Below are positions 16,079 through 22,723 of a stretch of DNA of 35,927 bases, piece after piece (the first letter of the stretch is position 1; each line of letters starts with the position of its first letter). The stretch covers positions 26,962-62,888 of the forward strand of contig PGYL01000021.1 in the NCBI GenBank assembly GCA_002839645.1. The letters are read 5' to 3'. Source of the stretch: Methanomicrobiales archaeon HGW-Methanomicrobiales-2. Lineage in GTDB: Archaea > Halobacteriota > Methanomicrobia > Methanomicrobiales > Methanoculleaceae. The translations under genes and the position numbers were made by a program. Below the pieces are notes generated by a model, which was not told the DNA's origin, searched no databases, and saw nothing but the letters and a program-made list of their open reading frames with translations.

Positions 16079-16288
16079 ATGAAATTAAGTGCAAGAAACC
16101 AACTTCCAGGAAAAGTAAAGGCAGTTAATGTGGGCGTGGTCACCGCTGAGGTCGTCATCACACTGGACGGCGGCGGCGAGCTCATCTCAGTCATCACGAA
16201 AAAATCCGTGGAGAATCTCGGGCTTACCGTCGGAAAGAAGGTCTATGCCGTGGTCAAGTCGACCGAGGTCATGGTCGCCATCGACTGA
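16079..16288 (+). CDS. Molybdate-binding Mop/TOBE protein
   Basis: 69 residues forming a single Mop (TOBE) domain: SARNQLPGKVKAVNVGVVTAEV, then VITLDGGGELISVITKKSVENLGL, then VGKKVYAVVKSTEVMVAID. These are the hallmarks of molbindins, which oligomerise and hold molybdate or tungstate in the cytoplasm. Stand-alone proteins of this length act as metal-oxyanion stores or sensors. The ATG is fixed by promoter spacing and because the domain begins right there. The modC-like ATPase elsewhere in this window lacks the TOBE tail that many ModC proteins carry, so this protein might supply that function; the two genes are about 9 kb apart and the link is inference. Confidence 0.93.
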   Translation: MKLSARNQLPGKVKAVNVGVVTAEVVITLDGGGELISVITKKSVENLGLTVGKKVYAVVKSTEVMVAID

Positions 16289-16329
16289 GGGACACTCACC
16301 CTATTTTAATCCCGGGCAGGGTGGCAACG

Positions 16330-16337
16330 CATAAATA
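16330..16337 (+). promoter_or_regulatory. TATA box of the small exported-protein gene
   Basis: CATAAATA predicts transcription start near 16360, leaving a leader with GAGGGAG at 16369-16375 before the ATG at 16387. Confidence 0.5.
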
Positions 16338-16386
16338 CGCCGGCAACCGTTCTGCTGGCATACCCATTGAGGGAGTACCGGCACCC

Positions 16387-16896
16387 ATGGTACGAGAATA
16401 TCCCCCCCTGCTGATCGCGGCCCTCATCTGCGTCATACTCACCGGCACCGCCATCGCCTACGGCCTCCTCATGGAGGGGGGCGCACCCCCTCCCGAACAA
16501 TCCGGCCTGCCTCCGGCTCCGACCAGAACACCAGGAACACCGGTGGCGACGGGAGCCCCGGTGCAGGTTGCTTCCCGCTCGTTCTCCATCAGCGTCACCC
16601 CCGCAGCCGCCACGGTTCGGCCCGGCGATACCGTCAGGTTCACGCTCATGGTGCACCCCGAAGGCGGCTTTTCTGCGCCCGTGCATGTCGTGGTCACCGC
16701 TACGGCACTCGGGGGCGTTTTCCGCGACAGCCATGACCTCGGCACGGCCTCACCACCCTACCCGCCGCTCACGTACGACGTCGTGGCGCCCGACCTCCCG
16801 CCCCTCGTCTCCACCGCGACCGTGGACGCCACGGTCACAGCGACCGGAGGGGGCACTGTCCGGACAGAGCAGGTGCAGCTGGTCATCCGGCGCTAG
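16387..16896 (+). CDS. Membrane-anchored exported protein with one Ig-like domain
   Basis: 169 residues from the ATG with a GAGGGAG ribosome-binding site; a GTG at 16321 keeps the frame but lies upstream of the TATA box and cannot be used. Residues 6-28 form one hydrophobic helix, followed by a Pro/Thr/Gly-rich spacer (32-60) and a beta-sandwich-like domain (about 62-169) with alternating hydrophobic strands, for example FSISVTPAAATVRPGDTVRFTLMV and STATVDATVTATGGGTVRTEQVQLVI. This resembles the Ig-like repeat domains of archaeal surface proteins. No catalytic motif and no named family recognised. An inverted repeat at 16954-16988 may end its transcript. Confidence 0.75.
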   Translation: MVREYPPLLIAALICVILTGTAIAYGLLMEGGAPPPEQSGLPPAPTRTPGTPVATGAPVQVASRSFSISVTPAAATVRPGDTVRFTLMVHPEGGFSAPVHVVVTATALGGVFRDSHDLGTASPPYPPLTYDVVAPDLPPLVSTATVDATVTATGGGTVRTEQVQLVIRR

Positions 16897-17344
16897 AACT
16901 TCGGCACGGCCTTTGCAGGGAGAACCCGGGATGCTCCGGGCAATATCCCCGCCATCATGTCCCCGCGTTCCGGATGGCCCGACATGATTTCCCAAAATTG
17001 TCCGTTAATCCCAAAAAATCCTTCAAACTGAAAGACGTTTCTGAGCCATCCGCAGGCCCGCCAGGACGGCTACAGGGGTCGACAAACATTACGGGCGATC
17101 GAGAGAATCTCTACGATTAGGGGAGATTATCGCAAACCCCTTGATTTCCACTAGAGATCCCGGCGCGCACCCTGCAGCGGCCCGGGAGGTCCGGGGCACT
17201 GCCCCCGCCCCCGGTTCCGCTGGTAAACACCGCTGCTCCTCCGGCAGCAACCGCGCTCCGCCGCCTCCGTGGGAGCGAACCGCCGCGAATACAGGTGTTA
17301 CGGTGACGGGTGTGCCGCCCGAACATAGAGATGATGAAGAGAAC
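16897..17344. other. 448-base non-coding stretch between convergent genes
   Basis: Holds an 8-bp inverted repeat (ATCATGTC at 16954-16961, GACATGAT at 16981-16988, 19-base loop), possibly a terminator for the upstream gene, then an AT-richer patch around 16990-17030. Some frames are open here but show no domain, start signal or sensible composition. Nothing else was recognised. Confidence 0.4.
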
Positions 17345-17770
17345 TCACTCCGCCACCACATCGAACCAGACGGGGTCGGGGCAGTCGGGCCGACCACCGT
17401 AGTTGATGGTGATCTCCTCCCCTCTTGCGATGGGATGGTGAGCATAGATCCGGATCTCGCCCCGGGGAACGTCGCGGACGTGGTCCGCGTTCGCGTGGTA
17501 GGAGTGGTTGTAGAGCGACCCGCAGCCCAGCGCCACGGCGGCCAGTTCCTCGCGCTCCCCCCATGCAAAGTAGTAGTCGAAGAGGCGTGTCCGGTCCAGG
17601 AGTTCCTGCTCATCCGCTCCCCCGAGCACGATCACCGGGCAGACTTCGATCACCTCACCGGCCACGAGACCCCTGCGGGCGAATACTCCCCGCCCGCGGT
17701 TATTCGTCGAACTGACATACACAGTCTCGGAAGGGTAGACGACCCTGCCTGTCTCTGCACTCTCGGTCAT
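17345..17770 (-). CDS. Small SET-domain protein (putative protein-lysine methyltransferase)
   Basis: 141 residues from the ATG at 17770; an in-frame ATG 129 bases upstream adds a region without family character. The protein is essentially a bare SET domain: NRGRGVFARRGLVAGEVIEV (24-43), an insert with a Tyr/Phe-rich helix (FDYYFAWGERE), the pseudoknot motif YNHSYHANA (87-95) and GEEITINYGG (118-126, matching the usual EELTIDYG). SET enzymes transfer methyl groups from S-adenosylmethionine to lysine side chains. The cysteine-rich post-SET motif is absent apart from one Cys. Archaeal members are proposed to modify chromatin or other abundant proteins; the target here is unknown. It diverges from the ABC exporter genes. 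Confidence 0.85.
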   Translation of the reverse strand: MTESAETGRVVYPSETVYVSSTNNRGRGVFARRGLVAGEVIEVCPVIVLGGADEQELLDRTRLFDYYFAWGEREELAAVALGCGSLYNHSYHANADHVRDVPRGEIRIYAHHPIARGEEITINYGGRPDCPDPVWFDVVAE

Positions 17771-17961
17771 GGTATCGCTGTAACTCCACCGTGTGTGAAT
17801 GAGAGTAGTGGGCTCTCTGTCGGCAAAAAGGATACCGGGGCTCCTGGCCGGAATTATCGTCTCCCGGCCCAATCCGCCGGAACGGGGAGCATGCAGCACC
17901 CTGGAAACCGCCTGCGCGGAGCGGGTTTTACCCCTCCGGAGCAGGATGGGCGAGCGAAAGA

Positions 17962-18918
17962 ATGTTGTATTCGCACGACTCTACTGACCCATCAGGAGGA
18001 ACGATCATCGGAGATGTCATTGTAGCACACGACCTGGAGAAGCGGTTCGAGGACCTCGTCGCGGTCGACCGGATCACCTTCCAGGTCAGGGAAGGAGAGG
18101 TCTTCGGGTTCTTAGGCCCAAACGGGGCGGGAAAGACGACGACCATGAAGATGATCCAGTGCACCTCCCCTAAGACCGGCGGCACCCTCGAGGTCCTTGA
18201 CATGGACGTGAATACCCACCAACGGGAGATTAAGGGCCACCTCGGCGTGGTGCCGCAGGAGACCAACCTCGACCCGGATTTTTCAGCCTACCGGAACCTT
18301 CTGGTCTACGCCCGTTACTTCGGCATCCCGAAACGAGAGGCGGAGCAGCGGGCGGAAGAACTCCTGGCGTTCATGCAACTCGAAGAGAAACGGGACGTCC
18401 TGATCGACAAACTCTCGGGCGGGATGAAACGACGGCTGATCATCGCCCGGGCCCTGATCAATACACCGGAACTGCTCATACTCGACGAACCCACCATCGG
18501 GCTCGACCCACAGGCACGGCACCTGATCTGGGAGACGCTCCGGAGGCTCCAGGCAGAAGGAAACACCCTTGTCCTGACCACGCACTACCTCGACGAAGCG
18601 GAGCGCCTCTGCGACCGGCTGGTGATCATGGATCACGGGAAGATCCTCGTCGAGGGCGCCCCGGCAGACCTCATCCGCGAGCATGCCGGGAGCGATGTCG
18701 TCGAAGTCGAACGGACAGAAAAGGTGATCGCTCACCTGACCGGGCTTGGCGTGAAGTACGACCTTGCCGGCGGTCTGCTCCAGATCTTCACGGACCGTCC
18801 CCACGACGTGGCGCGCGAACTGATCGAGGTCTGCCAGCACGAGGCGGCGGTGACGGTTCGCCCGGCAACCCTTGAGGACGTCTTTCTGCGGCTGACCGGC
18901 CGGAGACTGCGGGAGTGA
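17962..18918 (+). CDS. ABC-2 type exporter, ATP-binding subunit
   Basis: 318 residues of the DrrA/NodI-like class that energises drug, lipid or polysaccharide export. Walker A GPNGAGKTT (52-60), Q-loop VVPQETNLDPDFSAYRNL, signature LSGGMKRR, Walker B ILDEPTIGLDP and the switch His in LTTHYLDEAERLCDR are all present. The C-terminal 80 residues match the extension seen in this class, ending ATLEDVFLRLTGR. The start is uncertain: ATG 17962 gives an atypical 20-residue lead (HDSTDPSGG), whereas a strong GGAGGA lies inside the frame at 17995-18000 with only ATC codons in frame behind it. The permease gene follows after three bases, forming a two-gene operon. Confidence 0.92.
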   Translation: MLYSHDSTDPSGGTIIGDVIVAHDLEKRFEDLVAVDRITFQVREGEVFGFLGPNGAGKTTTMKMIQCTSPKTGGTLEVLDMDVNTHQREIKGHLGVVPQETNLDPDFSAYRNLLVYARYFGIPKREAEQRAEELLAFMQLEEKRDVLIDKLSGGMKRRLIIARALINTPELLILDEPTIGLDPQARHLIWETLRRLQAEGNTLVLTTHYLDEAERLCDRLVIMDHGKILVEGAPADLIREHAGSDVVEVERTEKVIAHLTGLGVKYDLAGGLLQIFTDRPHDVARELIEVCQHEAAVTVRPATLEDVFLRLTGRRLRE

Positions 18919-18921
18919 GCG

Positions 18922-19689
18922 ATGCTCGACATCTCCGGCAGGGTCTGGAGCGTCTGGCGGAGGAACTGGGACGCCTTCCTCAGGACCTACCGGGTAAACT
19001 TCATCCCGCCCTTCGTCGAACCGGTGCTCTACCTCCTGGCGCTGGGGTTCGGCCTCGGGACGTATATCGAGGCCGTCGACGGCATACCCTATCCCGTCTT
19101 CATCGCACCGGCGCTTGTCTCGATATCGGTGATGTATTCGGCCTTCTTTGAATGCACCTACTCGTCGTTCGTCCGGATGTACTACCAGAAGACGTTTGAT
19201 GCCATCATTGCAACGCCGGTCAGCATCGATGAGGTGATCGCCGGGGAGATGCTCTGGGGCGCCACCCGGGGAATGATCTACGCGGCACTGATGCTCCCGG
19301 TGCTCCTTCTCTTTAACGTCGTGACCATGCCGTCGTCCCTGCTCCTCATCCCCTTCGCGTTCCTTGCCGGGCTCCTCTTTGCGGGCATCGCGATGTGTTT
19401 CACGGCGATAACACCGAGCATCGACGCGCTGAACTACCCATCCTTCCTCTTCATCACGCCGATGTTCCTCTTCTCGGGGACGTTCTTCCCGCTCGACCTG
19501 CTTCCGCAGCCGATCCAGTACTTCGCCCTTGCGGCGCTCCCGCTCACGCACGTTGTCAGCATCAACCGGGCGATCACGCTTTCGGCGTTTTCACCGTTCA
19601 ACCTCTTTAACCTCGCCTGGATCGTGGTGGTGACTGCGCTCTTCTTCGTGCTTGCTATCAGGCTGATGAAGAGGCGGCTTATCGTGTGA
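18922..19689 (+). CDS. ABC-2 type exporter, permease subunit
   Basis: 255 residues with about six hydrophobic segments and the ABC-2 arrangement: a cytoplasmic amphipathic start (RNWDAFLRTYRVNFIPPFVEP), helix 1 with YLLALGFGLG, the FECTYSSFVRMYYQKTFDAIIATPVS segment, paired helices in the middle, the re-entrant stretch FLFSGTFFPLDLLP and a final helix with basic end MKRRLIV. It pairs with the ATPase directly upstream to form the exporter. Substrate not deducible; no biosynthetic or resistance gene lies adjacent. The next genes downstream are on the opposite strand. Confidence 0.92.
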   Translation: MLDISGRVWSVWRRNWDAFLRTYRVNFIPPFVEPVLYLLALGFGLGTYIEAVDGIPYPVFIAPALVSISVMYSAFFECTYSSFVRMYYQKTFDAIIATPVSIDEVIAGEMLWGATRGMIYAALMLPVLLLFNVVTMPSSLLLIPFAFLAGLLFAGIAMCFTAITPSIDALNYPSFLFITPMFLFSGTFFPLDLLPQPIQYFALAALPLTHVVSINRAITLSAFSPFNLFNLAWIVVVTALFFVLAIRLMKRRLIV

Positions 19690-19766
19690 CCGCTCCGCGC
19701 GGCCGGTAACGTAGAGTAGATGCTGCGGGCAGCGCAATTACGAAAGGGCACCATACGGGCGCGTGC

Positions 19767-19773
19767 AAAAAAA
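19767..19773 (-). terminator. T-tract terminator behind the zinc-protein pair
   Basis: Seven A residues on the plus strand (seven T on the minus strand) lie three bases beyond the stop of the 19777-19953 gene. Confidence 0.5.
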
Positions 19774-19776
19774 GGG

Positions 19777-19953
19777 TTAGAATCTGGGTTTTCTGTACTT
19801 CGGGAGGCAGTCACGGCAATAGACAGGCCGACCCTCGGTAGGCTTGAAAGGAACTTCGCACTCTTTGCCGCAGTCGGAACAAACGGTCTTTGTCATTTCG
19901 CGGGGGCGGTCGTCGAACGAACGGGGGCCCCTGCTTGGGTATCTCTCTTCCAT
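19777..19953 (-). CDS. CxxC-x17-CxxC zinc-binding small protein, copy A
   Basis: 58 residues, found by translating the minus strand by hand. It begins MEERYPSRGPRSFDDRPREM, carries CSDC (Cys25, Cys28) and CRDC (Cys46, Cys49) with exactly 17 residues between pairs, plus an extra Cys32, and ends PKYRKPRF. This is the pattern of the CxxC-x17-CxxC family of tiny proteins common in archaea and candidate bacteria; the role is unknown, though the basic ends and zinc knuckle suggest nucleic-acid binding. A TATA-like element at 19974-19984 on the minus strand is about 25 bases before the ATG. The neighbouring gene at 19994-20170 is a close duplicate. Confidence 0.9.
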   Translation of the reverse strand: MEERYPSRGPRSFDDRPREMTKTVCSDCGKECEVPFKPTEGRPVYCRDCLPKYRKPRF

Positions 19954-19993
19954 TGGAATTCACTCACTTTGTTGGATTATATTCACAGACGAC

Positions 19994-20170
19994 TCAGTAA
20001 CGGGGTTTCCTGTGCTTCGGGAGGCAGTCGAGGCAGTAGACCGGCCGACCCTCCGTGGGCTTGAAAGGAATCTCGCACTCTTTGCCGCAGTCGGAACAGA
20101 CTGCCTTGTGGAACTCGCGGGGGCGATCCTGGAACGAGCGGGGACCCCGGCTCGGATATCTCTCATCCAT
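19994..20170 (-). CDS. CxxC-x17-CxxC zinc-binding small protein, copy B
   Basis: 58 residues, begins MDERYPSRGPRSFQDRPREF and ends PKHRKPRY, with the CSDC/CLDC pairs at the same positions as copy A. The two share most of their residues without gaps, and the DNA is also similar, so this is a recent tandem duplication. Positions 19-22 (EFHK versus EMTK) and the first acidic residues differ. Upstream are TATA-like elements (20217-20226) and a perfect inverted repeat (20182-20198) that may be an operator. Function unknown; presumed zinc-ribbon, possibly RNA- or DNA-associated. Confidence 0.9.
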   Translation of the reverse strand: MDERYPSRGPRSFQDRPREFHKAVCSDCGKECEIPFKPTEGRPVYCLDCLPKHRKPRY

Positions 20171-20181
20171 TTACTTCAACC

Positions 20182-20198
20182 ATGCAGATAGTCTGCAT
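20182..20198 (-). promoter_or_regulatory. Perfect inverted repeat before zinc-protein copy B (candidate operator)
   Basis: ATGCAGA-TAG-TCTGCAT, a 7-bp perfect palindrome with a 3-base centre, 12 bases before the start codon at 20170. It lies at the expected transcription start for the TATA box at 20217-20226, the position of a repressor site. The binding protein is unknown. Confidence 0.5.
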
Positions 20199-20286
20199 AT
20201 ACACAACTACCTACCGGCATATATAGATGCGTCTCGCAGATCACGGGCAGCAAAATTCCCCGTGTCGGCCCGCCTTGCCCGGCCCG

Positions 20287-20333
20287 GGCCACGCACCGGG
20301 CGGCACAGGACCCTGCATCCCCGGTGCGTGACC
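20287..20333. other. Long GC-rich stem-loop
   Basis: CACGCACCGGG (20290-20300) and CCCGGTGCGTG (20320-20330) are perfect 11-bp arms; two more pairs form beyond a mismatch. The 19-base loop itself contains CAGG-AC-CCTG. It lies between divergent genes, so it terminates neither. It could be a structured leader, a small RNA or a repeat element. Confidence 0.5.
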
Positions 20334-20442
20334 GGGTCTCATCCAGCAAGGAAATCCCCTGCAATGCGGCCGTTTATCCCGGCAGGGAGAACCGTGACAC
20401 AACGCTTTTATCGATACTATCCTACCAAATGATCATCCAACT

Positions 20443-20511
20443 ATGGCAGACGATGACCAATCTCTTTTGCAATCCGGCAGAACGCCGGTCCTATCCCGGA
20501 GACGGGAGTAG
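20443..20511 (+). other. 22-codon open frame ending in TAG, in frame with the fusion gene
   Basis: ATG at 20443 opens 22 codons (MADDDQSLLQSGRTPVLSRRRE) to TAG at 20509. The next in-frame ATG is the start of the fusion gene at 20527, after five sense codons. A TATA-like element near 20407 would start transcription just before this ATG. It may be a leader peptide or the lost N terminus of the larger protein; translation is unproven. Confidence 0.35.
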
Positions 20512-20526
20512 GGGGAATGGCTCAGC

Positions 20527-22518
20527 ATGACCGACGATATCCAGACAGACGAACCCCCTGATAGCAGAACCAAAGGAAAACACCGGGACAGGAGGACGAT
20601 CGGTCCGGTCCCGAACCTTGAAGAGTATGTGAAACCCGACTGGTGGAGGGGCATCTTCAATCGCCTCTACTTAAAGACCGACGGCGATGTCGTCGACGAT
20701 CAGCATATCACCGAGAGTGAGATCGACCGGATCACTCAGGTCTTAAACCTTCAGTCCGATGCGAAGATCCTCGACCTCTGCTGCGGCCAGGGAAGGCACA
20801 CCCTCGAACTCATGCGCAGGGGTTACAACGCCGAAGGCCTCGACCAGTCACACTACCTGATCCAGCGGGCACGGTCGACCGCGAAGAAGGAGGGGCTCTC
20901 GGTCCGGTTCCGGGAGGGAGACGCGCGCCGTCTGCCGTACCGCACCGACACCTACGATGTCGTCCTCGTCCTCGGGAACAGCTTCGGCTACTTTGATTCC
21001 GTTGAGGAGGACCTGCGGATCCTCACCGAACTCCGGCGCATCTTGAAACCCTGGGGCCGGGTGCTCCTGGATGTGGCCGACGGCGAGTACTTAAAAGAGC
21101 ACTTTCAGGCGAGGTCGTGGGAGTGGATCGACGATGCGATGTTCGTCTGCCGCGAGAGATCCCTTTCGCTCGATGAACAGCGCCTGATATCCCGGGAAGT
21201 GATCACCGATGTCGAGAAGGGCGTCGTAGCTGACCAGTTCTATGCCGAACGCCTCTACACCCCCGAGGCACTCCGGCGGCTCCTTGAGAAGGCGGGCTTC
21301 TCCGGTATCACCTTCCACAAGATCGACACCGAGTCGCAGCGAAACCAGGACCTCGGCATGATGGAACGCCGTCACATCGTCACCGCGGTCCTCAAGAAGG
21401 AGTGGTCGACGACGAAGACGAGAGGTCAGGAGAGAGCAAAACACGTCGCGGTGATGCTCGGCGACCCGGCCAAGCCCGACGCCTTAAAACCATCCTGCAC
21501 CTTCGACGACGACGACTTCTACACCATCGACCAGATGAAGGCGGCCCTCCGGGAACTGGCGGGATACCGGTTCACGTTCCTCTGCAAGCACGACACAATG
21601 ATCCAGGACCTCCCGAAACTGAAGGGGAAGGTGGACTACGTCTTCAACCTCTGCGACGAGGGTTTCAACAACGACCCGAGGAAAGAACTCCACGTCCCGG
21701 CGCTCCTGGAGATGTTCGATATCCCGTACACGGGGTCCGGACCGCAGTCGCTTGCGTTCTGCTACGACAAGTCGCTCGTGCGCGGCGTCGCGAAAGAGAT
21801 GGGGATCCCGGTGCCCGACGCCTGCTTCATCACTCCCGGAGACCGCACCTACGATGTCGGGATGAAACTCCCGGCGATCGTCAAACCAAACGCAGGCGAC
21901 TCCTCGTACGGCATCACGCAAGAGAGCATCGCCCACACCATCGAAGAACTCTCCGATGTCATCAACACGCTCCGGACGAAGTTGGGATACGACCGCTCGC
22001 TCCTTGTCGAGGAATTCCTCACGGGAAAAGACATCAGCGTCGGCATCATCGGGAACCCGGCGGGATACTGCACGGTGCTTCCTATCATCGAGGAGGACTA
22101 CTCCGCGCTGCCCCCGGAACTTCCCCGGATCTGCGGCTACGAAGCAAAGTGGCTCCCGGACTCGCCGTACTGGAAGATCGTATCGAAGCCGGCGGAGCTC
22201 CCCGAGGAGATCGAGAAAGTGATCGTGCAGTGCTGTCTTGCACTCTTCAAGCGCCTGGAGTGCCGCGACTACTGCCGGTTCGACTGGCGCTTAGACGAGC
22301 ACGGCAGTCCGAAACTCCTTGAGGTCAACCCGAACCCCGGCTGGTGCTGGGACGGCCACCTCGCAAAGATGGCAAAGTACGCGGGCCTCTCATACCCCGA
22401 GATGCTCGGCCGGATCCTCAAAGCCGCGGAAGAACGGTTCGGTATGGAGCAGGAGACCGGTGCGCGGGAGGGCGAGAAGGATCCTCTCCCGTTCGACCTC
22501 ACCCGGCAGGAGGCCTGA
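20527..22518 (+). CDS. Fusion of SAM methyltransferase and D-Ala-D-Ala-ligase-like ATP-grasp enzyme
   Basis: 663 residues in two enzymes. Residues about 40-290 are a class I methyltransferase: SAM motif LDLCCGQG (82-89), acidic end of strand 2 (GLDQSH), GDARRLPYRTDTYDVVL and the post-motif RILKPWGRVLLDVADG. Residues about 305-640 match D-alanine-D-alanine ligases: a Rossmann-like start (HVAVMLGDP), YTGSGPQSLAFCYDK, KPNAGDSSYGI, VEEFLTGKDISVGIIG and the metal-binding DWRLDEHGSPKLLEVNPNPG. Such ATP-grasp enzymes join a carboxylate to an amine through an acyl-phosphate. This archaeon should have no murein, so the substrate is unlikely to be peptidoglycan; a methylated dipeptide, osmolyte or cofactor is conceivable. 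ATG 20527 has AGGGGG twelve bases upstream. No obvious operon partner. Confidence 0.92.
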   Translation: MTDDIQTDEPPDSRTKGKHRDRRTIGPVPNLEEYVKPDWWRGIFNRLYLKTDGDVVDDQHITESEIDRITQVLNLQSDAKILDLCCGQGRHTLELMRRGYNAEGLDQSHYLIQRARSTAKKEGLSVRFREGDARRLPYRTDTYDVVLVLGNSFGYFDSVEEDLRILTELRRILKPWGRVLLDVADGEYLKEHFQARSWEWIDDAMFVCRERSLSLDEQRLISREVITDVEKGVVADQFYAERLYTPEALRRLLEKAGFSGITFHKIDTESQRNQDLGMMERRHIVTAVLKKEWSTTKTRGQERAKHVAVMLGDPAKPDALKPSCTFDDDDFYTIDQMKAALRELAGYRFTFLCKHDTMIQDLPKLKGKVDYVFNLCDEGFNNDPRKELHVPALLEMFDIPYTGSGPQSLAFCYDKSLVRGVAKEMGIPVPDACFITPGDRTYDVGMKLPAIVKPNAGDSSYGITQESIAHTIEELSDVINTLRTKLGYDRSLLVEEFLTGKDISVGIIGNPAGYCTVLPIIEEDYSALPPELPRICGYEAKWLPDSPYWKIVSKPAELPEEIEKVIVQCCLALFKRLECRDYCRFDWRLDEHGSPKLLEVNPNPGWCWDGHLAKMAKYAGLSYPEMLGRILKAAEERFGMEQETGAREGEKDPLPFDLTRQEA

Positions 22519-22687
22519 CCCGCCCACCTTTCCCGTGGAGCGGGAACAGTCCTGACCGACACCCCCGTCTTCCTGAGCGGATCCACGACGCCCCAAACAC
22601 CCGGGCCGGAAGAGCCCGGCGGGCAGCGCGTGGAACCGGTCGAGCGGACCATACAATATGAGTGCCGCCTTCCGGCCGTTACCCATC

Positions 22688-22697
22688 AGTATATAAC
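22688..22697 (+). promoter_or_regulatory. TATA box of nifB
   Basis: CAGTATATAA, centred about 31 bases before the ATG at 22724. This predicts a leaderless or nearly leaderless message and an independent promoter after the fusion gene. Confidence 0.55.
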
Positions 22698-22723
22698 ATC
22701 CTCTGGCGCATAGATCTGGTTAT

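Larger units (their letters stand above)
20171..20526. other. Divergent intergenic region with two inverted repeats
   Basis: Contains the promoter and palindrome of copy B (20182-20226), a long GC-rich stem-loop (20287-20333), a TATA-like TTTTATCGAT near 20407 and a 22-codon open frame (20443-20511) before the fusion gene. No other gene is seen. Confidence 0.5.

Noticed and set aside
20509-20511. TAG as a pyrrolysine codon
   Set aside because: No Pyl gene or insertion structure is visible, and the fusion enzyme is complete without the upstream stretch.
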